From positions 62,001 to 126,000 of the IMG/VR virus record IMGVR_UViG_3300043409_002109: a DNA stretch of 64,000 bases; one strand, 5' to 3'. Position numbers and translations under genes: made by a program. The DNA is from a virus. The notes beneath the pieces are model-generated. The model made no database searches, was not told the DNA's origin, and worked only from the letters and a program-made list of their open reading frames with translations. Below, one piece after another: positions 57,017 to 64,000 of the stretch (the stretch's first letter is position 1; every line of letters begins with the position of its first letter).

Positions 57017-57298
57017 TTATAGTGTACGATTAGAGTCAGGTTTAAAACCTTTAAAATTCCCCCAAGGCCATAGAACTTGTAAGAGTTTAACTCTATGTTC
57101 GTGGTTACCTTTACTCGCTACAAATGCTAAGGCAGTTACATCAAAAGGAGTTTCAAATTTTGTAACATACCAATTTATAACTTGTTTCTCTGTATCAGTC
57201 ATAACTATTTTGATATCTCTTGCCTGCATAGAGAAATCAATTTTTATTCCTGAAGAGATTATTTGATGAGGAGAAGGAAAGTCGAAGATATCAAGCAT
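57017..57298 (-). CDS. Hypothetical protein (93 aa)
   Basis: A mixed protein (DFPSPHQIISSGIKIDFSMQAR; DTEKQVINWYVTKFETPFDVTAL) with no recognised domain. The start overlaps the upstream gene by 9 bases. Function is unknown. Confidence 0.5.
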   Translation of the reverse strand: MLDIFDFPSPHQIISSGIKIDFSMQARDIKIVMTDTEKQVINWYVTKFETPFDVTALAFVASKGNHEHRVKLLQVLWPWGNFKGFKPDSNRTL

Positions 57299-57599
57299 GA
57301 GAATTCCTTTCAGGAATTATTAAATAAGAATTTTTATCTTCTGCTGGGTGTGGATCTAACAGATGATATCTGCTGTTACTTTCAGTTACGAGAACTCTCC
57401 CCTCTCTATATCTAATAGGTGAGGTAGTCGTAATTCTAATGTGACTTAAAAGTTGTCCATATTCTGTTAAGACTTGGCCGCTTAAATAGAATTCATCTTT
57501 ATTAAATTTCACTAAACGCCATGTGGTGATAGTTCTATCTCGACTACCTGTTTCATGAGTAACAATAGTGTTGAAGTGTGGTTCCATTATGTTATTCAT
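57291..57599 (-). CDS. Hypothetical protein (102 aa)
   Basis: Beta-rich, small (RTITTWRLVKFNKDEFYLSGQVL; HIRITTTSPIRYREGRVLV). It overlaps the Nudix gene by 4 bases. A small barrel is plausible; no family was recognised. Confidence 0.5.
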   Translation of the reverse strand: MNNIMEPHFNTIVTHETGSRDRTITTWRLVKFNKDEFYLSGQVLTEYGQLLSHIRITTTSPIRYREGRVLVTESNSRYHLLDPHPAEDKNSYLIIPERNSHA

Positions 57600-58021
57600 G
57601 ATATTAGCTCTAAGATTTTAGTTTTTAAGTTAGGGAAAAGATTTTCTGGCAAGTCATCGGCATTAAACCATTCCCATCTTTCACATTTATGTGGCTCCAT
57701 TAGCTTAACATTTTGTTTTAGTTTAGGATCTAAATCCATAAAATAATAACAAGTTATACAAGCAATGTTTAAGTCTGAGTGTTGTTCAATTGTAGCTTCT
57801 AAACTATATAGCTCTGATTGAGATACTTTTAATCCAACTTCTTCAAGAAGTTCTCGCTGACAAGTTTCTTTTAAATCAGTGTCTGTACGATCGACCCAAC
57901 CACCTGGGGCTGACCAAAGCCCAGCTGCATGGGCTCCTTTACGGAGTCCTAAGAGGACCTGATCTTCGTCGTCTATCACTATTATAGCGACACCAACACC
58001 AACGTCATTTGGTCTGGGCAT
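57596..58021 (-). CDS. Nudix hydrolase
   Basis: The full Nudix box is present: GGWVDRTDTDLKETCQREL then LEEVGL (G-x5-E-x7-REUxEE-x-GU), preceded by VAIIVIDDEDQVLLGLRKG. It cleaves nucleoside-diphosphate compounds, for example damaged dNTPs, NAD(H), ADP-ribose or RNA caps. The later macro-domain and phosphatase genes hint at ADP-ribose chemistry. The substrate cannot be told from the sequence. Confidence 0.9.
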   Translation of the reverse strand: MPRPNDVGVGVAIIVIDDEDQVLLGLRKGAHAAGLWSAPGGWVDRTDTDLKETCQRELLEEVGLKVSQSELYSLEATIEQHSDLNIACITCYYFMDLDPKLKQNVKLMEPHKCERWEWFNADDLPENLFPNLKTKILELIS

Positions 58022-58055
58022 AATATATTCCTTGGAGTTTCATAATCCGGACCAA

Positions 58056-58076
58056 CAGGGGGCCATAGGCCCCCTG
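58056..58076 (-). terminator. Hairpin terminator after the RNR gene
   Basis: CAGGGGGCC-TAT-GGCCCCCTG on the - strand, 9-bp stem, located after the RNR stop at 58097. It is followed by TTGGTCCGG. Confidence 0.7.
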
Positions 58077-58096
58077 ACTAACAAAGCATTGTTAGG

Positions 58097-59947
58097 TTAA
58101 ATCAGGCAGGCTCCGCCTGCACATGAAGCTTCGCCAACTAAAGAGGTATCATCATCTAATTCTATGATTCTAGTAAAGTCTAGGTTGTCGGGGAGTCGCG
58201 CATTCATTTCTGAGTATTGTTCTTCAGTAATACTTTCGAAAGGAGCTTGTCTATAAGTTCCTCCATCAAAAGGTAATACTGAGATACCAGCATAGTTATT
58301 ACGATTATCCCACATCCAAGAGCCTACTTCTTCCCATTCATTATCACGAACAGATACAGTTACTGAGATACTATGAGTGTTGTCTCCTCTATTATGTCCT
58401 GGATATACCCATTCATTATAGAATTTCTTTACTCGCTCTAAGAGATCAAGAGCTGATTCAGTATCTCTGGTAATAGCATTATCAGGTGCTTCACAAGGTA
58501 TAGTTAAGATAGCTTGGAGGTCGGGTTTTTCCAGATCATCTTCAAGGAATTCACCAAGATACTTTTGAAAGAACTTATAGATTGCTTCGTGTTTACCAAC
58601 ACGAATGCGACGAATCCACCAGAAATCATGCCAAGAATGAATGCCAGAGCTAGAACCTAACACTACCGAAGTGGTACCGTCAGGCTTTTGAAGAGTGCAT
58701 CGAGCAGCTTGGTTAATACCGAGAAGTTCTGCGAAATATTTATTGGTCTCAACAACTTTTTCAGCAGCCTCTCTATGATTTAGGGCCAAGAATTCATCTG
58801 TGGCTACGCCAGTGCTTCCTACTCCAATTAGTGCATCTTTTTCAGTAGCTTCTTTCCAGCAAGGACGAAGATAATGAAAATCAGTATAGGTGGCTTGTAA
58901 TGTGCCTATGAAGGCTGCGGCCCAAGCAGCCTTGTTATACTGTTCTTGAGTAGTAATAACACTAGCATTAATAGTAGTAAGATTGCAGAAGGAGAATGGT
59001 TCCAATCTGGCTTCAACACAGGGATTTGATCTGGATCTACCCGGATTAGTCCAGAACAGTCCTGGTTCGCCAGACTTGCTATCCTTTAGCCATTGAAAAT
59101 ATTTCTTGAAATCTGCTTCAGTAAATGAATCTCTGAAGGCGACCATGCTGTTGTTTGCGCGCCCAAGATAAGGACGCTCAACCCACCACTCGCCATGTTT
59201 GCAAGTAGCCATGAGTTCGTCATCTTTATCAAAGAAGGCAATCATGGCAGCTCGGCGGATGCCACCAGATAGTACGGCATCTGCCATAAGGCACATGATT
59301 GAATGCACTTCCAGAGAGTTTAGCTGACGGCCTATAGCAGCATTGAGAATGCGTTTGATGAAATTCAATGCAGCCCGCAAGGGGGCTGCACCGGGGGCTC
59401 TACCACCAGAAGTGATTAAGCGTTCACCTTTATGGCGGATACCACTATAATCATACTGAGGGAGCGCATTCCCGAAGAAGAATGCTTTAAATAGCATACG
59501 AACTGACTCTGCCCAGCCCATAATAGAATCTTCTATTACATATTTCTGAGAGAGTGCAGGCTTAACTACTGAAGGTAGTTGACTAATGTTTTCATGTTCA
59601 ACTGAATAACCTACTCCTGTTCCGCCTAAAAGCATGAACATGGTTTCAGAGAAACATCTGTAGTTATCACAAGGTAGATAGCTGCAGTTATTGATTCTGC
59701 TATTGTTAGCAGCGATAGCAGCACCAGCAAATTGAGCACTTCTCATACTGGGAAGTACTTTCTTTTGGTAAACTAATTCATATGCTTCGTTGATTGTGTC
59801 TTCTAAATGAGGAAATTTATCTAGATGCATCTGTTTATTGCGATCTATAATTTCTGAATAGACTTCACGTCGCTTTAAATTATCTAAATACCGGGCATAT
59901 TTTGAATGCACCGTAGCCTCACTAAGTATAGCCATACCTTTATTCAT
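58097..59947 (-). CDS. nrdJ: Class II (B12-dependent) ribonucleotide reductase, monomeric type
   Basis: Reduces ribonucleotides using adenosylcobalamin and needs no small subunit. The 616-residue chain resembles the Lactobacillus RTPR: RNNSRINNCSYLP (first reducing Cys), NPCVEARLEPFSFCNLTT (catalytic Cys and Glu), LQKPDGTTSVVLGSSSGIH (catalytic region and P-loop-like Gly), and a C-terminal CAGGACLI pair for regeneration by thioredoxin. The ATG 59947 has an AGGTGAG site. It supplies dNTPs next to dUTPase. Confidence 0.9.
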   Translation of the reverse strand: MNKGMAILSEATVHSKYARYLDNLKRREVYSEIIDRNKQMHLDKFPHLEDTINEAYELVYQKKVLPSMRSAQFAGAAIAANNSRINNCSYLPCDNYRCFSETMFMLLGGTGVGYSVEHENISQLPSVVKPALSQKYVIEDSIMGWAESVRMLFKAFFFGNALPQYDYSGIRHKGERLITSGGRAPGAAPLRAALNFIKRILNAAIGRQLNSLEVHSIMCLMADAVLSGGIRRAAMIAFFDKDDELMATCKHGEWWVERPYLGRANNSMVAFRDSFTEADFKKYFQWLKDSKSGEPGLFWTNPGRSRSNPCVEARLEPFSFCNLTTINASVITTQEQYNKAAWAAAFIGTLQATYTDFHYLRPCWKEATEKDALIGVGSTGVATDEFLALNHREAAEKVVETNKYFAELLGINQAARCTLQKPDGTTSVVLGSSSGIHSWHDFWWIRRIRVGKHEAIYKFFQKYLGEFLEDDLEKPDLQAILTIPCEAPDNAITRDTESALDLLERVKKFYNEWVYPGHNRGDNTHSISVTVSVRDNEWEEVGSWMWDNRNNYAGISVLPFDGGTYRQAPFESITEEQYSEMNARLPDNLDFTRIIELDDDTSLVGEASCAGGACLI

Positions 59948-59980
59948 TTGCTCACCTCTATCTGGGGGTAGCTTTTGATT

Positions 59981-60493
59981 CTACTTCTTAGCATCTGAAC
60001 TGCCAACACAACCGTCTTGTCGTGCGCTTGACACTAAATATCTTTCCCATTCATCTGGACTAAGCTGCTGAAACTGATTGAATGTAGTTGTGATTAGTAA
60101 CTGAAAGGGAAGCTTATCACCAAAAGTAAAGTAGTGTGGAGCAGCTTCATCATTAAGATGTACGCAATTAACGAAGATCATACCTGTGTAACCTGCGTCA
60201 ATGCATCCCGCTCTTACCTTTAAGTTAGTTTTAGTAATGGAACTACGTTCTATAACTAATCCAACACGATCTTTTTGTAAGGCTATATGTAATCCTGTAG
60301 GAAGTAATATTCTTCCTCTGCCACTATCTGGATCTCTTATGGGCCAAACTTCTTGATTAGGCCCGGTATAATATAAATCAAGACAAGCACTCTCTCCACC
60401 ATAAGCGGGACCATAGGAGTCAGGATTTATCTTGTTGATTCTAAGTGCTTCTTTTAATTGTTCTGTTACGAATATGAGTGTTGGACTTGACAT
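59981..60493 (-). CDS. dut: dUTPase
   Basis: Hydrolyses dUTP to dUMP, giving substrate for ThyX. The start is ATG 60493 behind AAGAAG (ATG 60553 has no ribosome site). Motifs: YGGESACLDLYY (motif 1), GLVIERSSITKT (motif 2 region) and AGCIDAGYTGMIFV (motif 3, catalytic Asp). The C-terminal region lacks an obvious GGFG-like motif 5 (SSARQDGCVGSS is a possible equivalent). It is adjacent to the RNR and divergent from the structural gene at 60.6 kb. Confidence 0.88.
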   Translation of the reverse strand: MSSPTLIFVTEQLKEALRINKINPDSYGPAYGGESACLDLYYTGPNQEVWPIRDPDSGRGRILLPTGLHIALQKDRVGLVIERSSITKTNLKVRAGCIDAGYTGMIFVNCVHLNDEAAPHYFTFGDKLPFQLLITTTFNQFQQLSPDEWERYLVSSARQDGCVGSSDAKK

Positions 60494-60593
60494 TGTTCTT
60501 CTTTGTTTGTAGATTGATGTTGGTCGCGCGATCTCTAGGGTATAGAGCAACATACTGTTGAGCGCGAATAGTATAATTACTATGGAGTTTAAT
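60494..60593. promoter_or_regulatory. Divergent intergenic region with + strand promoter candidate
   Basis: The 100 bases between dUTPase and the + gene contain TATAAT at about 60571-60576 near ATG 60594, and TTGGTC/TATAGA further upstream. A GGAG site lies 6 bases before ATG 60594. Exact -35/-10 pairing is not clear. The divergent arrangement suggests separate transcription of this lone + gene. Confidence 0.45.
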
Positions 60594-61259
60594 ATGAGTG
60601 AATATGCAGGCGTAGCTGAAGGTTGGATTAAAGAACGGTTTCTTCGTCAGCGTCGATTTATCCCTGACTTAACTGTTGGAGCAGAATCTTCAGACACAAT
60701 TTCTGTTGCTGTACAGCTTCGTACATTCGAAGCTTCTGGTAATGAGTATGTAGATGCAGACTCTTCTATCGCATGTCTTTGTACCCTTATCAATAGCAAG
60801 GGCGAGGATGTCGGGGCTGGTAAACTTCGTACTGCTGTTGTAGCAGGCGGAGCCGCTGGTAACATAACAGTAACTGGTATTGCTACATTAGATGAGCTTG
60901 TCAGTGTAATCCACTGTACTGCTGGTGGTGCTGTTGATGGTGATTTCGCTGATTTAACTTCTCAGTTTACAATTTCAGCTGCTAACACTATCAATAACAC
61001 TGCTGGTACCAACACGACTGGTAACAAACTTATTGTTATTTACCGTGATCGTGCCGAGTTCCATCTCGCTGAGAGTGGTGCAGGAACTGCCGTAACTGGT
61101 ACAACCCGTGGGTCCTTACTCGTTACTTCTAGTGCTGCAGGTGCCTTCACAATTGACGTGAAGGATGTTGTAGGTGCTTCTGGGGCTACCCTCTATCTTA
61201 AGATAGAGCCCCTTAACGTACCTGGTTATCCAGCTTATACAGCAGTAACTTTTAACTAA
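60594..61259 (+). CDS. Structural-type virion protein, lone + strand gene (221 aa)
   Basis: The start is ATG 60594 (MSEYAGVAEGWI); a longer frame begins at 60558, but GGAG sits just before 60594. The protein is Ala/Thr/Gly-rich and beta-rich (GGAAGNITVTGIATLDELVSV; TNTTGNKLIVIYRDRAEF), as in virion decoration or fibre proteins. A bidirectional hairpin follows. Its isolation among - strand metabolic genes is unusual. No family was recognised. Confidence 0.65.
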   Translation: MSEYAGVAEGWIKERFLRQRRFIPDLTVGAESSDTISVAVQLRTFEASGNEYVDADSSIACLCTLINSKGEDVGAGKLRTAVVAGGAAGNITVTGIATLDELVSVIHCTAGGAVDGDFADLTSQFTISAANTINNTAGTNTTGNKLIVIYRDRAEFHLAESGAGTAVTGTTRGSLLVTSSAAGAFTIDVKDVVGASGATLYLKIEPLNVPGYPAYTAVTFN

Positions 61260-61280
61260 TACTTAGTTAAGTTATTCCAA

Positions 61281-61302
61281 TGGGCGGCCTTCGGGCCGCC
61301 CA
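61281..61302. terminator. Bidirectional terminator between the + gene and NifU gene
   Basis: TGGGCGGCC-TTCG-GGCCGCCCA is a 9-bp stem with a UUCG-type loop, followed by TTGTCGTTT on the + strand. It serves the converging + structural gene and the - NifU gene. Confidence 0.8.
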
Positions 61303-61309
61303 TTGTCGT

Positions 61310-61543
61310 TTAGTCTTCAAGATTAATAATAGACAAGAATTCATCTGGAAAATATTCTTCGAGAAGGTTAGAAATACTATGCTTGAGGGTGAAGCTCGAA
61401 GAGGCACATCCTTTACAAGCTCCTAGCATTCGAATGTAAACGAAACCATTGCTCGTTTCTACGAGTTCTATGTAGCCGCCATCTTGTTCGACCATAGGAT
61501 TTATTTCTTCTAAGAAGATTTCTTGGAGTACGAGGAGGGTCAT
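61310..61543 (-). CDS. NifU-like Fe-S scaffold domain
   Basis: The 77-residue protein is a single NifU C-terminal domain: LEEINPMVEQDGGYIELVE, then LGACKGCASSSFTLKHSI with the CxxC pair that holds the transient Fe-S cluster. Complete domain, no other parts. NifU/NfuA domains deliver 4Fe-4S clusters; phage examples are uncommon. The two RecB/Cas4-like nucleases and the Cys-rich neighbour are possible clients. It is followed upstream in transcription by a Cys-rich 69-aa gene. Confidence 0.88.
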   Translation of the reverse strand: MTLLVLQEIFLEEINPMVEQDGGYIELVETSNGFVYIRMLGACKGCASSSFTLKHSISNLLEEYFPDEFLSIINLED

Positions 61544-61753
61544 TTAGCTCTCACGAGGGTTAAGTTCGAGTACTTCACCAATGCAAATGATATAGCCTAA
61601 GCAATCACAGGCCTGACAATCTTCTTTTTGGTGCTCATTTCGATTGCAGAATAGCGTTCTTGAAAGACCGCTATAGCAAGAGTTTGTATGATAGTGGGTT
61701 TTGTATCCTCTATGCATACAAGCACCACATGGTACTTTAATTTTAGCTATCAT
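61544..61753 (-). CDS. Cys-rich small protein (69 aa)
   Basis: An AAGGAATATAA site precedes ATG 61753. Nine Cys lie in VPCGACMHRG, NSCYSG, TLFCNRN, EDCQACDCLG and YIICIG. It could bind zinc or Fe-S; its position one base upstream of the NifU-like gene suggests the latter as a hypothesis. No family was recognised. Confidence 0.6.
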   Translation of the reverse strand: MIAKIKVPCGACMHRGYKTHYHTNSCYSGLSRTLFCNRNEHQKEDCQACDCLGYIICIGEVLELNPRES

Positions 61754-61852
61754 TTATATTCCTTGAGAACCTAAATCCCAAATAAGACATGTATAGAGAA
61801 TTAGGAATAATATTCCTAAACCTATTTCTCCTGTGTAATCATGATTATCCAT
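61754..61852 (-). CDS. 32-aa membrane peptide
   Basis: ATG 61852 to TAA 61754, ending right before the next ATG. One hydrophobic segment (GLGILFLILYTCLIWDLG) makes it a membrane peptide. The SD of the next gene lies in its end. No family was recognised. Confidence 0.45.
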   Translation of the reverse strand: MDNHDYTGEIGLGILFLILYTCLIWDLGSQGI

Positions 61853-61854
61853 AG

Positions 61855-62310
61855 TTATAAGTCGTAGATATGGATAGCACGATTATTGAAAACATTTTCT
61901 ATAATTTCTTCAATAAGCTTCCAATCACCACCTGCTCTTCCGGCACCAATTCTTCCACTTGCTACTATTTCTTCATCAAGTATTTTCCAAATGCTTAAAC
62001 GATCTTTAAGCGCTTGAAGACTTGTATCTAAAGCATAGTAATCGAGATGACATTTATCTAATCCATATCGATATTGAGTATAGAGATTAACAAGAATCCG
62101 ATTGTCTTTTAAAGCATGAGTATAGGAAGTAGTACCTAATTTTCCTAAGTCTCCTTTTGGAGTCTGAAGATCTGCTCGATAAGCTTCCGGATATCGCTCG
62201 CGCATTTCTTTGGCTAAGCCTGAATTCATGGTGCAAAAACAATTAGCACCATGGAAGATTACTTTAGCTTGAGAGTCAAAGACATTACCTCTGACATATT
62301 TAATTGGCAT
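61855..62310 (-). CDS. Macro-domain protein (ADP-ribose phosphatase-like)
   Basis: The 151-residue protein has the macro-domain start KYVRGNVFDSQAKVIFHGANCFCTMNSGLAKEM and ends with ASGRIGAGRAGGDWKLI, the Poa1p/ALC1-type signature of ADP-ribose-1''-phosphate phosphatases. Such enzymes remove ADP-ribose groups or process cyclic phosphate products. In a phage it could undo host ADP-ribosylation defence or recycle NAD products. The catalytic assignment is by motif only. Confidence 0.8.
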   Translation of the reverse strand: MPIKYVRGNVFDSQAKVIFHGANCFCTMNSGLAKEMRERYPEAYRADLQTPKGDLGKLGTTSYTHALKDNRILVNLYTQYRYGLDKCHLDYYALDTSLQALKDRLSIWKILDEEIVASGRIGAGRAGGDWKLIEEIIENVFNNRAIHIYDL

Positions 62311-62402
62311 TTTAGAATCTCATTTTTCAGTTTTTGGAATTAATAGGAAGTGCTTTTGTCGAAAATTGAAATTTATAAAATTCTAATTCCTTAATTCGCG
62401 AA

Positions 62403-63185
62403 TCATATAGGAAACTTGTGAGGACTAAAGATAGAGGGGCAATAAGAAACAGGATTCTTCACAGAGAGACTTCTTATAGGCGCCCCCTCTTCTAGAATCA
62501 AAGCAGTTAAGGCCCCACCATGAACACAACCAGTATCCAAGCCAATAGCATAAGGAAAGATACGAGGTCCCATAGAATTCAGAAAAGGCTGATGACCAAA
62601 GATTACTGTACCATATCTACCTTCGTATATCTCCGCCCAGTAAGTATCATATTGAGTAATACTATGTATATCTTTAACAGATTTTCCTGTTGGAGTAATG
62701 TATCTGGTACGTAAAATTTTCTCTAAAGATTTTCTAGGAGTGCTCGAAAGTTGGAAAAGATCTTTAATTAGGAGTTCGTCCTTTAGATCTATATGTTCAG
62801 GCGCGATACCTCCATGAACACACATGTATTTTTGATCATTTATTATAAATGAATAATAAAGGTATCCTTCTAATAACCAATCTATGTCTTCTCGGGTTAA
62901 GCCTTCCTTTTCGAAGTCTTCTACCCATGTCATGAGTCTACGCTCTTCTTCGGTCTTTATGTACCACCTGTAATGCTTATCTTCATGATTAGCAAATATG
63001 AATTTAACATTACAGTTCAGGTTTTTTAAGATCTGAATAATTTGATGGCCGTATCCATTCCTCTTATGGAATAAATCACCGAGACTAATAAAAGTATCTT
63101 CTTGAGTTAATTCTAATGTCTTAAGAAGGATCTGTAATGTTTCTATACATCCATGAATATCACCTATACAAATTGTTCTTCCCAT
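62403..63185 (-). CDS. Ser/Thr-type metallophosphatase (PrpE/ApaH-like)
   Basis: The 260-residue protein has GDIHGC, ISLGDLFHKRNGYG, ANHEDKH, VHGG and FGHQP, the PPP-family metal motifs (usual GNHE is ANHE here). Members dephosphorylate proteins or hydrolyse dinucleoside polyphosphates. With the Nudix and macro genes it forms a small nucleotide/phospho cluster. The substrate is unknown. Confidence 0.85.
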   Translation of the reverse strand: MGRTICIGDIHGCIETLQILLKTLELTQEDTFISLGDLFHKRNGYGHQIIQILKNLNCNVKFIFANHEDKHYRWYIKTEEERRLMTWVEDFEKEGLTREDIDWLLEGYLYYSFIINDQKYMCVHGGIAPEHIDLKDELLIKDLFQLSSTPRKSLEKILRTRYITPTGKSVKDIHSITQYDTYWAEIYEGRYGTVIFGHQPFLNSMGPRIFPYAIGLDTGCVHGGALTALILEEGAPIRSLSVKNPVSYCPSIFSPHKFPI

Positions 63186-63187
63186 AA

Positions 63188-63691
63188 TTATTCCTCTATA
63201 GTATGAGAAATAATACCGTATTTACTTAGTTCTCTTTCATTATTCTCTTGAAGAGTCTTATGTTCTATAACAATGTCATTAACTAAATGTATTACTTTTA
63301 GTTCTATTAATTCAATAAGATCATTAAAGTAACCTTGGCTAGCATTTTGGAATTGAATCCATTCTTCAGGAGATAAATAATTGGTTTTACGATGAATCCC
63401 TCTTACATTAAGAAGAAATGTTAACATCATTTCTTTACCAATATCTTGACAAGCTCCGGGGATATATTCTTCAAGAACAATTAAACATTTTGGCATACCA
63501 TCTTGTTCAATAATCTTCCAGATATCTGTTTTATGCTCTTCTAACAATTGTAGATCATTAATTATATGAGCAACTCTATTAGTTTCTTGATGAAGGATTT
63601 CTGCTAGCTCTTTTAGAGAGTATTTTTTCTCTTTGATTATTAGGAATCCTAATAAATGAAAGAAGTTTGATAGTAGTTGTCGAATATTCAT
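63188..63691 (-). CDS. Hypothetical helical protein (167 aa)
   Basis: Likely start ATG 63691 (MNIRQLLSNFFHLL) after GAGGAATAAACC; a GTG at 63706 is the alternative. A mainly helical protein (SLKELAEILHQETNRVAHI; DLIELIELKVIHLVNDI). The LAEILHQETNRVAHIIN part resembles a winged-helix/HTH pattern. Its end is 2 bases from the phosphatase gene start. Function is unknown. Confidence 0.5.
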   Translation of the reverse strand: MNIRQLLSNFFHLLGFLIIKEKKYSLKELAEILHQETNRVAHIINDLQLLEEHKTDIWKIIEQDGMPKCLIVLEEYIPGACQDIGKEMMLTFLLNVRGIHRKTNYLSPEEWIQFQNASQGYFNDLIELIELKVIHLVNDIVIEHKTLQENNERELSKYGIISHTIEE

Positions 63692-63709
63692 TGGTTTATT
63701 CCTCACAGC

Positions 63710-63734
63710 GAAGGGGAGCCATAGGCTCCCCTTC
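63710..63734 (-). terminator. Hairpin terminator after the right-edge gene
   Basis: GAAGGGGAGCC-TAT-GGCTCCCCTTC on the - strand, 11-bp stem, followed by GCTGTGAGG, then the next gene. It separates the partial right-edge gene from the 167-aa gene. Confidence 0.75.
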
Positions 63735-63750
63735 TTGTGGTACTGATAGT

Positions 63751-64000
63751 TTACTTATTTAAAGTTTCTTGAACAGTCATTAGTTTTTCTTTCATTTCTG
63801 GAGAAAGAACTTCGTTGAACCGACTACATTCTTTCCAACTCATGCGTGCATGAGTACGTACTAGGTTGAAGTAGTCAAACTGATAGTCTACTGGACCTTG
63901 ATCCCAGATGACTTCAAGAAGATCATCTAGTGTTTCAAGGTAAGGGAAAACCATCAAGTTAGCTTTATTAAGATCATGGCTTTCATAACAAACAGAGAAA
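63751..64000 (-). CDS. Hypothetical protein, 5' end outside the window
   Basis: The reading frame stays open to the right edge, so the gene begins beyond the window; internal TTG/ATG codons at 63957-63952 are probably not the start. The visible 82 residues are helical and aromatic (FPYLETLDDLLEVIWDQGPVD; RTHARMSWKECSRF). No family was recognised. Confidence 0.6.
   Translation of the reverse strand, partial: FSVCYESHDLNKANLMVFPYLETLDDLLEVIWDQGPVDYQFDYFNLVRTHARMSWKECSRFNEVLSPEMKEKLMTVQETLNK

Overview
The window is part of the genome of a large tailed double-stranded DNA phage. Genes are tightly packed in two long operon blocks with ATGA/TAATG overlaps. Tail-type structural proteins, a phage-style replisome (split DnaE-family polymerase, primase-helicase fusion, RecA, PhoH) and nucleotide-metabolism genes sit together, and no tRNA, rRNA, CRISPR array or host operon was seen. 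The GT9 sugar-transferase homologue hints weakly at a Gram-negative host; the sequence does not identify the host. Both ends of the window cut through genes.

Layout. 1-10.5 kb (+ strand): end of a structural operon, with a truncated gene, three very large related tail/baseplate-type proteins, a further tail protein, a GT9-like transferase and two small coiled-coil genes (one holin-like), closed by a strong bidirectional terminator. 10.5-29.3 kb (- strand): compact early-type operon with Hjc-like resolvase, ClpP-like protease, Vsr-like nuclease, RecB/Cas4-like nucleases, many tiny unknown proteins (several under 60 codons), DnaQ-like exonuclease, ThyX with a GIY-YIG homing endonuclease in front, primase-helicase, IMP dehydrogenase and a DNA-binding metallophosphoesterase. 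29.3-37.8 kb: DNA polymerase III alpha in two pieces. Between the pieces lie a clear group I intron core and a 4.5 kb receptor-binding module with genes on both strands. 37.8-46.3 kb (- strand): RecA, HD hydrolase, DUF5664 pyrophosphohydrolase, COG4741-like resolvase, SpoVG-like and Whirly-like candidate ssDNA-binding proteins, PhoH. 46.4-52.8 kb (- strand): a ubiquitin-like conjugation cassette (Ubl, E1, JAB/JAMM peptidase, a very large E2-like protein and accessory genes). 53-64 kb (- strand): Lon-like AAA+ protein without a protease domain, membrane and coiled-coil proteins, a mostly non-coding AT-rich stretch, Nudix hydrolase, class II ribonucleotide reductase, dUTPase, NifU-like Fe-S scaffold, macro-domain protein and PrpE/ApaH-type phosphatase, with one isolated + strand structural-type gene at 60.6 kb.

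How the genes work together. RNR, ThyX, dUTPase, IMPDH, HD and DUF5664 enzymes shape the dNTP pool. DnaE, primase-helicase, DnaQ-like exonuclease, RecA, resolvases and candidate SSBs replicate and recombine DNA. The NifU-like scaffold may serve the two Cys-cluster RecB/Cas4-like nucleases. The most unusual parts are the phage-encoded Ubl-E1-E2-JAB pathway and the polymerase gene whose group I intron region contains a receptor-binding module. Splicing as RFLN|SDR at 36602/31526 would restore a 1133-residue DnaE.
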